From: Monosporascus cannonballus
Lineage: Eukaryota; Ascomycota; Sordariomycetes; Xylariales
Direction: 5' to 3'
Length of the DNA: 64,000 nt
Assembly: GCA_004154925.1 (NCBI GenBank)
Contig: QJNS01000069.1
Coordinates: forward strand, 186,001-250,000
Position 1 is the first letter of the stretch. Each line of letters starts with the position of its first letter. Below, piece after piece: positions 1-13,371 of the stretch. Position numbers and translations under genes: made by a program. A model generated the notes under the pieces. It had not been told where the DNA came from. It made no database searches and saw only the letters and a program-made list of their open reading frames with translations.

Positions 1-1099
1 CCCGGCTGTAAAAAGGTTTTCGAAAATACCCTTTTCGTAAATTTTTTATTTGTATAACGTATTATATAGTAATCATAAATATTTTATATTAGGGCCGTTT
101 TAAACCGTTTTTAATTTAAAATTTAAAGCCCTTTCCAAAATTAAGGAAAACTTTTAATATTAAAAATATATTTTGCGATTAATATTAATAATTTTAATTT
201 TGCAAAAAATTTATATTTTTTTATAATAATCTTAATAATCCGGTTATAATTTTTATTATGTTTTAATATTACGTTTTAACGCTTTTAAAAAGTTTGGTAA
301 TATTAAAATATTTATATTTTTCGAAATAATCCGTTATTTTTAATTTTAATATGATTAACCGTTGTCGTATTTTAAACGTATTTTTAATATTTTATAAATA
401 ATATAAATAATTATTTATATTTTATTAATTAAAACGTTTATACGGGTTCCAGGTTATTATCTTTCTTTATAAACATATTTTATTTTTTACGCGAAAGTAT
501 ATCGACCTTAATATTTAAATAATTAATACGGTATTTAAAATAAAAATTAAAACAAAATAATTCCTTTAATTACTTTATTTAATATTTATTTAATTTTTTA
601 ATTATTATAAAATATTTTTAATTTTTGTAATTGGTAATAATATTAAATATGGCTATTAGGTTGCGTAATTCCAATATCTTATGTTATTAAACATTTTATT
701 ACCGTTGAAAAATTCATATCATATATTTTGTAATTAACTTTAATGGGATTTAATTTTTTAAAATAATAAAAGATTAAACGTAATATCTTTAATTTAATAA
801 CCTAAAATATATAATTTCTGTATATTACCCTTAAATAATATATTTTTTATATTATAAAATTTTCGGGGTTTTATTATACTAAAATTCGTTCCGTTATAAA
901 AGCGTTTTTAAAATGTTTAAATATTATTTCCTTTTTTTCCTTTAGCAAAATAAAATTCTTTTCAGCGTTAAAGTTATTAACGGTACCGATATATCCACGT
1001 AATGGGCTATAAATTTGGAGTAAAAATTTACGAACTCCAGGAAATTTCAGATTTTTTTTAAATATTTTAAAACATTCCTATTTTTCATTACGTATAGCT

Positions 1100-1950
1100 T
1101 TTCGAAATTTATTTATATCCTTTTTCCGACATTTATAATAAGTCCAAAATATTTTATCGTTTTTAGGGCGAATTCGTATTTACAAATATGTAAATTTAAA
1201 TTTGCTTTTTTAAGCGGCTTAAAACCTTTTTTATCTTTTGCAAATAATCCTCCTTAAATCCGGAAGAAAAAATAAGGATATCGTTTATATACGTTAAGCA
1301 AAAACCGTCGACATACTTCCTTAAAACCCCGTTAATATATTGTTAAAAGGTTACGGAAGCCTTATATAAGCCGAACGGTATTACCAGCTATTCGTATAAA
1401 CTAAAACGTGTTCGGAATACCGTTTTTTATTCGTTTTTCTCCTTAATCCTAATATTTTGAAACGTTCTTCGGATATTCATTTTCGTAAATTACTAAACAT
1501 AAAAAAGTGATTTCAAGGTTTTTAAAATAAAAGATAAAAAGTAACGGTTTTTTCGGCTATTATATTTAACGCTCGATAATTGCAATAAAAACGGAGTTTT
1601 CCTTAAGGTTTTTTTAATAAATAAAAGCGAAATGTTTATAAGCAAATTATTTATAAAGATATGTCTTTTATTTAAAAACTTTATTAGGGTTTTTCTTAAG
1701 GTTAATAATTCGTTCTTAATTATATAATATAAAAGCCTTTATATTATTAATATTTCTTTTTTTATTCTGTTTTTATGCAATAAAATCATATGGTTTATTC
1801 CGGTACAAAGTAAAAATAAGGCGTTATTTAATTTTTTATCGAATAATTTCCGAAACGCTTTTAATATAAATAAAAACTTTTTATTAATCCCCACTTTTTT
1901 CTTAACCGTTAACGCCTTATTAATATCGGCCAAAATAATTAAAAACAATT
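1100..1950 (-). pseudogene. Ty3-1a reverse transcriptase remnant
   Basis: The minus strand carries the RT core in pieces. The peptide before the fingers (1739-1948) includes AFRKLFDKKLNNALF and TGINHMILL, matching the segment between protease and RT in the sister copy. The palm motif reads CLTYINDILIFS at about 1265-1305, where functional enzymes have Y-x-D-D. The second aspartate is asparagine, as expected from RIP of GAT to AAT. Downstream, a thumb-like stretch (KKVLSRLKKANLNLHICKYE) follows in frame. In life this enzyme copies element RNA into cDNA in the cytoplasmic particle; this copy is dead because of stops and the missing catalytic aspartate. Confidence 0.75.
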
Positions 1951-3818
1951 AAATTTCCTATATAATCCCGTTTATCTTTTTATTTTCCCAAATTCCGTTT
2001 CGAAAGCAATAGTTAAAATTCTTTTCGCCTTATATATTGCTCGTACGGTATTTTCTTAGGCCTCGTATTTTTTTCCTAAATTCTTATATAACCTATTGTA
2101 CTTACCGTTAAAAAATGCTTTTATATTACGTATACGACGTTATAACACTTTATTTAAAGTTTTTCTAAAATTAAAGGGTAATTAAGGTTATTAATAATAT
2201 ATGCAAATATATTGGCTTTAAAACCGTCGATATCTAATTTTATATATATTATCTCTTGAAATTCCTTTCGCCGTTATAGGCTTTTTTTCGAATGCTTTTT
2301 AATCCGCATCTATTTATTAAAATATGCAATAATCGGAAGCATTTTACGAATATTTCGTTTACTGCAATAAAATATATATATCTTTAAGTAATAAAATATT
2401 TTATAAATTTTTTTAATTAATATATATATCCATAATAAATAAAATACAATCCATATTTTGTTTCGTGATTTTTATTTCGGCCTAGGTTACCTTTTATTTC
2501 TGAATACGCTAATATTTAGGAATTATTCTTTTTTTTCGCTTTTAAATTTCGACTTTTTATTTTCTTATGTATTTAATAAATTAATCTTTTTTTCAGTTTT
2601 TTTGTTAGTAAAAACGGGTAACAATTTGCCTTATAATTAAGATGTTTACAGCATAAGTAAACGTTTTTCGTTATGCGAACGTTTTGTTTATTTTTTAAAT
2701 TATTTATCGCGCACATTATTTCGGCATTAAAAATAAAATTTGCGATCCTTATTTTTGCTGACCTATTGCCGAAATACCCGTTATGCTTATATTGGCATTT
2801 AGGTTACTTTCCGCTTCGTTATTACCGCTTAATTAAGTTATTAAAAAATTGTTTTTCTTATTACGTTATTCCTTTAAGACGTCCGGTAATTTCCATTATT
2901 TTATTTACTTATACGTTATAACTTGTAAAAAAATCCATTAAAATTAAATTTTAAATAAGCTTTTTATTTGATATTCCTTGTAACATATATATTTCGGTTC
3001 CGTTAAGTAAATAATCTTTTTTACGTTTATTAATATTTTTTCGAATAAGGGATAAAATAACGAAAACTTCGCGTTATCGCCTTATTTTAAGTTTTAAAAA
3101 CGTTTAATCATTTTTTATGCCGATTATTATATTATTCGTATAATACTTAAAAAATGATAAAGGTTTAAATATTATTTAAGTTCCCGGTAATATAATAAAT
3201 TATATTTGTACGTTATATATTAGTTTTAAATTTTCCGTATATAATATAAAATTGTTAACGAATTTTCTTTACGAAAATAACGTTTTATAAGTTTATAAAT
3301 TATAAATACGTATTATCCGGTGAACTTTTTTTTTGTCCCGTTAAAATTTTCCGGCTAAGGTAACAGTTTCCGTTTAACTTTTGCTATTAATTCGGTTGCT
3401 TAAACCGTTTTTGCGAAATAGCTTAATTACGGTTCTAATCGTTATTGGGTCGAAGAAATATTGGTATTTGTAAGGGTTATTACGTTCCAAATTTATAATT
3501 AAATAATAAATTTTTATTAAATAATTAAGTAATTTTTAAGTCTTTGGGCGGTTTATATTAATTCTTTATTTGTCTTAGGTTATGTTTTTATATACTTACG
3601 GAATTAGGTTACCTTTTTTTTATTCTTTTCGAACTAGTAACTTATACGTTATTTTAAAGCCATTATCGAACTTATTAAGGTTTCCGTTATAACGCTAAAT
3701 ACCTTTTATAACTCTGGGGCGATAAGGGCCCTTTATTGGGCCCTTTAAAACACGTTCGAAATTCTAATATTTAATCCCGAATATTTTTTTGCTTTGCTAA
3801 ATAATAAGCTAGAAAATA

Positions 3819-4005
3819 TGTAAAAGGCTTTATCTAAGCTGTCTGCAATTAATTGCTAATAAAAATTTATTTTCTAGCTAAAAAGAAAAAAAAAGAAGAT
3901 AAAAATATAGTTATATGTGTTCGCATATAAGGCGCTGCGCCAGTGCTGCTTGGTATCGGCGTTTGTCCGATGCTCCATAATAGGGCTCCATACAGCCCTA
4001 TCACA
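3819..4005 (-). repeat. Ty3-1a 5' LTR (187 bp)
   Basis: It runs from TGTAAAAGGC to CTATCACA on the plus strand and is clearly homologous to 17503-17690 and 24249-24436. It is markedly less AT-rich than its surroundings and keeps a conserved core around GGCGCTGCG and GCTGCTTGGTATCGGCG. It has TG...CA ends. On the minus strand it precedes the internal region, so it is the 5' LTR. No target duplication can be tested because the other end lies outside the window. Confidence 0.85.
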
Positions 4006-6332
4006 GGTTTCTTTTAACATCGGATTAAAAAAAATTATCGTTTTCTGTTATATAATTAAAACTTATAATATTTCGAAAAATTAGGGTGAGTCGTTATTTT
4101 AATATCTTAACTGTTTTAAAAATTCGATAAAAATATAAATCGGTATTTCTTTTATATGTTAATACCTTGCAAATAATTACAATAATTTCTTCCTTTTATC
4201 CGATTAATTAGTTTCGTATATATTACTATTATTTACGACTGTTTAATTTTCGAATCGTTTATTCGGTATTTGATCTTGAATTTATGTTTAATAAATTTTA
4301 TACTTTTAATTTATTAATTTTCCGATAATTCGATATTTATACCGTTTAACGTTTCGTTCGCACCATCGTATAACTGATCGTATTTACTAAGTAATAATTT
4401 TATTTAATTATTCTTTTGTAAGTTAATCGGCTTTTAATATCTTTTTTTATTCTTAATAAATTGCTTTAATTTGCTAAAAAGAAATATTTTTCAAAATAAT
4501 ATCTTTTTAATTTTCTTTAAGCAGTAAATACTTTAATTAATTAAATTATTAATAAGATATGGTTTTATATACCGGTATTTTAATTTTATTCCTTTAAATA
4601 TACTAATATGTCGTAATAAATTATAAAATATTATTAAGCTGTTAATTTCTAAAGGCCGAATCTGTATTTTGTTTTCATTATTTTAATTAATAAGGCAAGC
4701 AGCTTTACCGTATTATGTAATAATTACCTTAATTACTTTAGTAACATTATCGGTTTTGCGCTTTAATAACTTAATTCGTTATATAATTAATTTTTTTTAA
4801 TATATTAAAATTTTATATAATAATCCTCTATATTAGTATCATAATTTCGAATGGTAAAAGCGCTTTTTAGCCGTATAACAACTTATAAGGGCTAAAACCG
4901 TAACTTTTCATAGTCGTATTATCCGCAAATACCATTTTAAATAAAAACTTAACTTATTTTTTATTTGTACCGTTTATCGTTTTTATTAATATTTTAACGA
5001 TTAGGATATACTTTTTTTCGATTAATCCCTGTTATTAAGTAACGTATGTAATTTTAATTGTTCGCTTAATCCTAATTATCTTGCAGGTTACGATAATTTC
5101 GTCTTTATTTTTAAAACTTTTATCGATTTTAATTGTTACCGCAATTCCGTATCGGTAAACAATATATTTGTTTCGGAATTTTTTGATTACCGTAAAAGTA
5201 ATTATATATAAGGCTTTAATTTCGAAATATCCGAATAATCGTATCGGGTTTCGATAATCGCCTTATGCCTGTTATCGTTTAACATAAATTGAACATTAAT
5301 AATCTAGATAATTACAATATTTAAGGGATTTAAAAAGCTATAACCTTTTTCGAAACATCCATTAGCAGTTTTCTGACATAGAACCCAGATAAGGATTATT
5401 TTCCGTATATGCCTAGATATATTGTGCTAATAATATAAAGTAATTATATATTAATAGGTTATACTCCGTCTTTAAATAACTGTAATTTTCGTAATATTAC
5501 TTAATTATTATTAACCGTTTTTATTCGCTTTCGATAATTTTGCGATTGTTATACTGTTTTTCCGTTTTGTGATATAGAATATCGTCCTGGATAAAATACT
5601 CAGGGTTTCTGTTTTAAAAGTTGTTCGGTTTTTTATCGTTATATTTATTAATCGATCAAGAAGTTTTAATATCGTTAAAGATTTTACGCACTTTTGCGAC
5701 CGTTTAAACCCGGTCCTAATAAAAGATTTTTTTTATTTGTGTTATTCCGGTTATGAGATTTAGCCGAATAACGTTTAGCTGGATATTAATAAAGTTATTC
5801 GTTTTTCTTTCTTATTAACTGTCCTGTTCCTTAAAAAGCATAGTTGGTTTTTTCGATAATTTATTAAGAGCCGTATTTTTTTTGTCAGGGATATATTTAA
5901 TTTCGATATAGAAAGGCTTAATTTACGTCATTTAATGAATTAATAAAATACCGAGCAATGAATTTATAAAGTTATTAATTTGTATTATTAATATTTTAGC
6001 GTTAATATTTAGCGTAAACCGAACTGCATAAATATAGTTCCGGAATCGCTTTAAGATTTTAAGAACAGTTCGATATTCCAGCTTAATTGTATCGTAATTT
6101 AGTTCGGTTCTTTTCCAGGTATTATTTTTATAATGCGCTCGATATTTTACGCTATTAATTACCTCGTTTAACGTTTTTCCGAAATTTCGCCCGTACGAAT
6201 ACGTTTTTATAATAATCTTTCCCATTCCAGGGTTATAATTAATAATAATTAGGGGTAAAACCGTTATAACTGTCTTTTTAAGTATTTCTATAATATATTT
6301 TTAACTAGGGCCTTAAATAAAAAGTTTGTTTT
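4006..6332 (-). mobile_element. Ty3-2 left segment: RNase H and integrase of an older interrupted Ty3 element
   Basis: This is a minus-strand fragment of a third Ty3-like family, cut off on the left by Ty3-1a and on the right by the insertion of Ty3-3a. A ribonuclease H/connection peptide is clear at 5932-6225. The integrase zinc-binding and core regions follow leftward at about 4.5-5.65 kb; readable pieces include NPEYFIQDDILYHKTEKQ and VYRYGIAVTIKID. The upstream RT, protease and gag of the same element resume at 13377-17502, beyond Ty3-3a. Many in-frame stops make it non-functional. The rest of the segment (4006-4500) holds only degraded sequence with no motif I recognise. Confidence 0.75.
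5932..6225 (-). pseudogene. Ty3-2 ribonuclease H domain remnant (97 codons open)
   Basis: An open stretch of 97 codons contains ELNYDTIKLEYRTVLKILKR and, further on, NNFINSLLGILLI. This corresponds to the Ty3 RNase H segment usually read as NYD...E..G.LKALKK.R..LYG.RF...DA..L..QLN...LPGAL. The domain degrades the RNA strand of the RNA:DNA hybrid during reverse transcription. Conserved acidic positions are partly replaced (DA became NA), and both flanks are interrupted. Open length alone would not justify calling a gene; the motif pattern does identify the source. Confidence 0.75.
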
Positions 6333-6538
6333 TGTAAGATAATGGATGGCTGTGAGCTGGGTAAGGTGATCTCCGACCAGTCGTAAAGCAGATTCCAAAA
6401 AGTAAATGTATTTGTTTACTTTTATCTGGCATTTTCTATTAGCTGCCAGATAGTGGATTTATATTAGTAAATGGGTTAATGGCTGATCGGTGGCTGGTCG
6501 GTTACCAGCCTTCTTTTTATAAAGGTTATAATTTTATA
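6333..6538 (-). repeat. Ty3-3a 3' LTR (206 bp)
   Basis: It begins TGTAAGATAATGGATGGCTG and ends TTTTATA, where the intact end would be TTACA. It aligns base for base with 13165-13371, apart from RIP-type transitions, and in inverted orientation with 50275-50468. It contains the conserved segments GATTCCAAAAAGTAA, TGCCAGATAGTGGATTTATA and GGTGGCTGGTCGGTTACCAG. The flanking bases 6328-6332 read GTTTT, one half of the target duplication. Confidence 0.9.
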
Positions 6539-8249
6539 ATTACTTTTTTTAAATTATTAATTCTTAATATTATTATTATTAATTTGATATAACGCGTTTT
6601 ACAAACCTGGTTATATATATTTGCCGATAATATACCGTTATATTATGTTATAAGTAATTGTTCTGGTAATTAATACGTATTATATCACGTAATTAATTAT
6701 GTTCCGCTTAATTTCTTATTATAATATATTTTTAACTTTACTTTATTTATTTTTTTTTCTTTTTGTTTTCCGCGCTTATATCTTATTTTTTTTGTATATA
6801 CATTTTATTCGATTTCCCGTTTTTCTTTATTTTTATTTTGCTTTTTCCGTTTATTTTACGCATTATTTCCGTTTATTATATTTTTCTTTCGTAAATTATT
6901 TAAAAACAGTGGTATTTTAATATTTAAAAAAATTAAGATTTTTTAACGTTATTTTTTTGATGCCGATAATAAGATAAATATTAATCGTATTATAAGCGGT
7001 AATAAACCGTATTATATTTACGTAATATAACGTTATTTCAATTACTATACGGTTTACGTTTAAATTTTAAACGCCTTAAATTACGTCGTAATTAATTATT
7101 ATTACAAAACCTTTCGCGCAGTAAGTAATTATTTTTAATATTATTAATATTACTATTTGATTTCGTTCAAATTCCGATCGTTTTTAAAAATGCCGCCTAA
7201 ATAAATTTTTAATTTGGTACCCATAATAAGGAGTTGATTAACGATTTCCAAAAAGTTCGTATTACGGGTATTTAATATAAACGTTTCGACGTAATTACGG
7301 TTGGTTGTTAACGTTTTTCGTAAGGCCGAATTTGCTTTTAACGCAGTTATTATTAAAAAGTATTATTTTCTTAATGTAATTAAAGTTAATTTCCGATTGT
7401 CCGTTATAATTATAGAAATCTAATCTTAATACCGTTTTACTTTTTATAAGTTCAAGAATTTTCTATAAATATTACGGGTTTTTTTATTATTTTGTAATTA
7501 ACTTTTGATTAAGCGCAATTTTAAGGTACTTCTATAATTAAGGCGATTTTCGAAAACCGTTATATTATTATGTTTTTCGTTTACGAACACTTTTCACCCG
7601 TTTTTCGACGTTTTAACGAAACTTTGATATTTATTAATAATTATAATTAAAATACGGGTTTATTCGATAAAGTTATTATTAAATTTAAATATATTCAGCA
7701 TTTGAAAAACGGGGTTTTATTTCTAATTAATAATAAATTATATTCTGGTTATTTGGGCTTCGTTTTTTATAAAAAATAAAACGCTTTTAAGTTTTTTCCG
7801 AGTTTTAGGCTTTATAAATTTAATAAATATATGTATTTTTAACCGCCGTATATTTTTTAATTATTTTCCGATATTTTTATATTAAATTTTTAATACGTTT
7901 ACTAAAAATTCATTAAGATAAGGCTTAATATGTAAATGTAAAGTTTTGTATTCGAAATAAAAACTTAATTTTCTTTATATTACCTATAAACTTCCGATCG
8001 GTATACGATAAAATAATTATTTACTAAAAACTTAAAAGTAATTATTTGATTAAATAATAATTTAATATTAATATTTTAATTTTATTTGGAATTATCTTTT
8101 ATAATTTTTATAATTATTAAGCGATTAATATTCGATCGGGCTATTATTACTTTACGATTTTTAAATCGTTTTATTTTTTATATACGTATTTAAATTTTTT
8201 TTCGTAACGTTATGATATTTTAAATATATATTTAAAATGCTTTCGGGGC

Positions 8250-11200
8250 TTTTACGTATTATATTTGGTAGGCCAACTTTTTTATTTAATTAAATATTCG
8301 CGTTATCCTCGGTTATTTTAATAATGCACAATATTTTTATTACTTATTTTTTTATTTTTTTTTATTATTTCCAATAACGTTATTTAAACGTTACCTGGTT
8401 TCCGGTTATATTATGGTTTTAGCAGAAATATTGGAAATATATTATATATCCGTTAATATTTAATAAGGAAACTTATTTTCTACGCTTAAAAGCTTATTTA
8501 ATTTTTAATCGTAACCCGGATATAAATAAATATAAATTTCTTATTTTTAAATTTAAAGTTTTTAATTGATAAATATATTTATTATTTTATTTAAAATGTT
8601 ATAAACGTATAACGTTAATTATAATATTCCTTCTGAGCTCCAGTTATTTTTTTCCTAATATTCGTATATTATTTAGCAAATAACCGCCATTGTTTCGAAA
8701 TAATCTTTAACTTTTTATATATATTTTTGAAACCTTCATAAAAAGTATTTTATTATTTTTAAATGGTACTTTTATAAGGTTTTGAACGGAAAATAGCCGG
8801 TAAACGCATTCTGCATGTTATTATATGCGAATTCCGTATTTCGTAATAATCTTATTTAATAATTTTAATATTTATGAACGTAATTACGGAACTAATATTT
8901 TAAAATTTAATAAATACGTTCCGTTTATTTATGGGTTTATAAATAATAAATAATCGATATTTGCCGTTGTATTTTTCGCTTTTTATAAAATTCTACTTAT
9001 AATTAATTTATGAATAATTTATATTTATTGTTAATAATTCCGATTAACGTAGCCAATTTGCATTTAATTTCGTCGTAAATTAATTAGGCTAATTTAATTG
9101 CGGTTAAAGTTTTAACCGTAAAAATAAATAATTTTAATTTCGTAAACCGGTTGACGATTACCATGATTACGTTATATTTAACCTATTTATATTTAAGGTT
9201 TTAAGAAGTCCCATAATAAAATGTAATTAGATTTTTTAAAAAGGTTACTTAAATAACGGTAAAGGTTATAATTATCTTCATAGTTTGTAATATAAATTTA
9301 TTTTACCCTGGTAATTCGGATATTATTTGCCATATTTTCCTAATAAAGCGTTTTAATTATTAATCCCAGCGTACGAATAATTTTTATATATCTTACTTTT
9401 AAATTATTACGATATTAATTAATTAATTATTTCCATTAAACGCTGTACGATAAGATTATGAATTTTTCTTAATAATATAAAACCTTGTTTAGGTTTAAAG
9501 AATATTTTTTTTTATTTTAATTTGGCGTCCAGTTATCAGTATTAATTTTATAATATTTAATTCCTTAATTTATAATTTTAAAGTTTAATCGTAAAATTAT
9601 CAAAAGATTTTCGGTTAAAATGCCATTTCGTTTTTAAATAACCCTTTTGCTAAAAAACGTAAAACGTATTAATTATAAATAATAATTTTAATAATAATTT
9701 TATTTTCCCCAGATTTCGTAAAATCTAATCGTAATACGATTATAATTTGCAGTTATTGTTATTTAACCGTTAGTCGTATTATTATTATAATTCGTATTTA
9801 TATTGTTATTTGTAAGTAATAAGTTCGGTAAATATATAATTCTTTTTTGTTTCGAAAATTTTCTATAATTATATAACAACAGGTTTCCGCTTTTCTGATG
9901 CGGATAATAGTTACCTAAATTTTTGTTACCTAAAATTTATTTGGGAATTTTACAACGAACGAATTTTACGTTATTTTTATAAGGCCCTTTACCTTTTTAT
10001 AATACTTTAAATCGCGCTATATATTTACAACCGTTTTCCGTACATTTTTCGGCATATTATTTATAAATCCGAATTTTTTACATAACGTAAGGATTACGTT
10101 TTTATACGTAATTTCCCTTAATATGTAATCCGAGCGTTTAAATAGTTTATTTACCGGGTTAACGGCGCCCGGTTAGTATTAAATCTTAAAATCAAATTAT
10201 ATAAGATGATACACTTATTGGGTTAACCTTTTTTTAAGATTACGTACCGCCGCTTTTATTATGTTTTTTAGCGTTATATGTTCGGTAAGTATTAAGAAAT
10301 CTTTTTTCGGACTTTTAAAATATTGCGTTAATGTTTTAAGCTTTTTATAATCGCCAATAATTTTTATTACTTTATAATTTACTGTTTTTCGGTTGGATTT
10401 AATTTTCGCAACAGGTATATAATTAAGCGTTAATACTATCTGTATTTTTATAAAAGTATTCTTAACATGGCTTTTACCGAAGCATCTATTTTAACCTTAA
10501 TATTTTGGATATTATCCTAATTTCGGAAAATAATTAAAATTAAAATAATTGCTGGTAAATTAATTAAAAATATTTCGTATTCTTTTTTAGCCGAATAAAT
10601 ACTTATATTATTTAAATATATTATATTGACATAATTAATTAATCCACTTAATATTTTATAGATATAGGCTTAAAAGGTAACGAACGTATTAATAAGGTCA
10701 AATAACATAATTATATATTTAAACTCCCCATATTACGTTTGAAAAACCATTTTCCATTCATGGCCTTTTTTCATTCTAATAGGGTGGTAAATATCCTTAA
10801 AATTAATTTTCGAAAATACCTTAATTAATCTGATATAATTTATTACATTTAAAATTAAAAATAAAAGATATCAATTTTTTATCGTTACTCAATTTAACCT
10901 TTTATAATCGACGTACAATCAGAACTTACTGTTTTTTTAAATATAAATAATATTATTATCTTTACGTCCGCTTTGGAATAACGGATCCGGCCTATTTTCA
11001 GGTTTTTTTCGGATATATTTTTAAATACTTTTTTTTGGATTTCCGAAATAAAATAAATTAGACCGAATAAAGGCGTTTTCCTGAGGATTAAATTTCTTGC
11101 ACATTTTGCCCTTAATAATTAATGTATTCTTTTCGTTATTTTTTCGGAATATATTTGCCGGAAATTCTTTAAATATATAAAAAGGTCGATTAACACCCGT

Positions 11201-11300
11201 TTTTATTATTTCTCGAATTCCGGGATATTTAGCTTTTCGGCTAGGCCTATTAAATTAACGGTATAAATTTCCTTGTCGGAAAGCGTTAAATTTACCATTT
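8250..11300 (-). pseudogene. Ty3-3a pol remnant (RT, RNase H, integrase, chromodomain)
   Basis: RT is recognisable on the minus strand at about 10.7-11.0 kb: RKFRLYVDYKRLN, then VTIKN, then a FSKINFKDIYHPIRMKKGHE stretch equivalent to the Ty3 FTKLDLR.AY..IRI..GDE motif. Integrase core pieces near 9.1-9.2 kb correspond to the VIVDRFT segment of the sister copy. A chromodomain remnant lies at about 8.25-8.37 kb. The sequence between the RT active-site region and RNase H (near 10.54-10.56 kb) is missing about 385 bp relative to 44531-50468, removing the RT thumb/connection. Stops are frequent in all frames. Confidence 0.75.
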
Positions 11301-13164
11301 CCTATTTATCGACTTTTTATAGCGGTCCGTATAATTATTAATATGTAATTATATTTAACAAAATCCGTAATTTACTTATTCCGGATCTAAATAATAAAAA
11401 ATCGGACGTTTTCCGATTACGGCGTATTACAAAATAAATTTGTTTAAATTTTCGTTTGTTACCGTTATTATTTATTATGTTACTAAAACTTTTATAAGCC
11501 TTATAATATTGAATATATACGTCATTAACGCTAATAACGCCTAGAATATTTACGGAAATTAATTAAAAATTAAATTTGTTTCTTAACTTTTTATTTATAA
11601 TATTTATTTGTATTCCAGTATTTATATTTACTTATACCGCTATATCCCTTATATTATTTTTGATAAACACCTTTTTTCTAAAAGGCGGTTTTATTCCGAC
11701 CGTCCTGCGATTATTAGCCGAAATACATTAAACGTATATATTTATTCCGGCTCCTTTTTTGGATTTACGTTTAAGAATTAATTTACTTTATCGTTATATA
11801 CTATAACGTTTTATATGGCCTTTAAAGGTCAATTTCCGTATAGCCGGGATAATAGGGTTTTTATATCCTTTTTTAACTTACAATTTATATTTTTGTAACT
11901 TGGTTTCTTATAATTATAATATTTAAATAAGCCCTTATAAAAAATAAAAATATTAAATTGTACAAATTTATTTTAATCGAAATTAAATCGGCAATTATTT
12001 ACCTTTTATATATAAAAATACCTGGAATCGTTATTAATTTTACGTAATGGTTTTAATTAATTCTTAAGAGCTTTTTCTTAAAACCGTTAAAATAAAAATA
12101 TTTATTTTTATTAATACTTTTAATAAAGAATTATTAATTTTTTGGCTTTTTTTAGGCGTCCTAATAACGCTTTATTTTATTTATTACATTATTAATTCGT
12201 TCCAGTTTAATATTCTTTTTCCATAAAATATTTCGTAGAATTAATATTAATTTAGAAAAGTAATTAAAAATAAAATGTTTATTATCCCGATAATTTTCCA
12301 AATTAAAAACGTTTATAAATTTTATTTTATATATTAAAAATTTTTATATAACGTAAAAGTTTAACGGTAATTAATCAAATTATTATTACAGTTTTATAAA
12401 TTATTTTTAATATTTTTTGTTGAAAAAATTAAGATTTATATAATATTTCCTAATAGAAATTTATAAATATTTTATTTTTAATTTTTCTTCGTACATAAAA
12501 TAATTAAGCATAATGTGGTATAATTATTATATATTGGTAATAAAAATATTTATATAACCTATAGCTTATTAAATATAAATATAGGCATTTTGCCTTAGTT
12601 TTTTAATGTAAATATCTATAACAGCTTTTATTTAATTTTTTTTGATTAACGTACGTTCGGAAAATTCCGGGTAATTATAACGCGGTATTTACTTATTGCC
12701 CTAAGGTTTTTGCAACTATATTATAAATAACTTATAAAATTTTATTTTTTAATTTATATTACTACTTATTATTTGGTTAAGTATTGAAATAATTCGGAAT
12801 ATTATTTGTTATATTAACGAATAATTTTTAAGATTTAATTATTATTAAAGGGTTTAACCTTTTATTATTTTAAATTCCGAAACCCGTTCGTTATATTACG
12901 TCCGTTTTCCGACCGTTTAGCTAACGGTTGTCGAAATACATCCTTATTATATATGTAAGGTAATTCGGGATCCCGGGAACCATAGTCTTTTACCTGTTAA
13001 AGTTCCGTTATAGGCTTTTTCGCCTGTTCTCGTACCGTGATCGATCATTCGTCGTTTGGGTTCCGATCGGCGATCTTTTCGATTAATAACTTAGGTTCGT
13101 TTTATAATTGGCCAGCTTTGCTTTTAATGGTTATCGCGTTACCTTTTATGGTAAATAAAAGAAT

Positions 13165-13371
13165 TATAAAATAATGGATAACTGTAAGCTGGGTAAGGTA
13201 ATCTCCGACTAATCGTAAAGCAGATTCCAAAAAGTAAGTATATTAGGTTACATCCATCTAACGTTCCGTACTAGTTGCCAGATAGTGGATTTATACTAAT
13301 AAGTAGGTCGGTGGCTGATCGGTGGCTGGTCGGTTACCAGCCTCATCCTTTATAGAGGCTGTATTCTTACA
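13165..13371 (-). repeat. Ty3-3a 5' LTR (207 bp)
   Basis: It is the partner of 6333-6538. It begins TATAAAATAATGGAT (TG changed to TA by a RIP-type transition) and ends GTATTCTTACA. It is followed by GTTTT at 13372-13376, identical to the five bases before the left LTR. That target duplication fixes both ends of the element. Confidence 0.9.

Larger units (their letters stand above)
1..4005 (-). mobile_element. Ty3-1a: RIP-degraded Ty3/gypsy retrotransposon, left end outside window
   Basis: This is the 5' half of a minus-strand Ty3/gypsy element. It aligns along its length with the complete copy at 17503-24436 (offset about 20.4 kb) and ends on the right in its 5' LTR. Reading leftward on the minus strand come a gag region (about 2.7-3.8 kb), a protease-to-RT linker near 1739-1948 and reverse transcriptase (about 1.1-1.7 kb, with YINDILIF in place of YIDD). 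Ribonuclease H follows at about 0.5-0.7 kb. Stops and frameshifts occur throughout, so it cannot encode working protein. The 3' half and 3' LTR lie left of the window. The family assignment is secure; the domain edges are approximate. Confidence 0.85.
6333..13371 (-). mobile_element. Ty3-3a: full-length but internally deleted Ty3/gypsy chromovirus-like element
   Basis: A 7.04-kb element with LTRs at 6333-6538 and 13165-13371 and a perfect 5-bp target duplication GTTTT (6328-6332 and 13372-13376). The coding strand is minus. Reading leftward: degraded gag/protease (about 11.4-13.1 kb), RT at about 10.5-11.0 kb, integrase around 8.8-9.2 kb and a chromodomain remnant near 8.25-8.37 kb. About 1.7 kb of post-pol sequence and a purine tract beside the left LTR complete it. 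Aligned with the sister copy at 44531-50468 it lacks about 385 bp between RT and RNase H. It is inserted in Ty3-2, splitting that element's RT/RNase H region. RIP has put stops in every domain. Confidence 0.9.

Noticed and set aside
2458..2921. Phe/Leu/Tyr-rich plus-strand frames (60 and 82 codons), also 6699-6920 and 38903-39088, that look like membrane proteins
   Set aside because: They are antisense to retrotransposon coding sequence; the composition comes from T-rich RIP-mutated strands, and sister copies do not keep them open.
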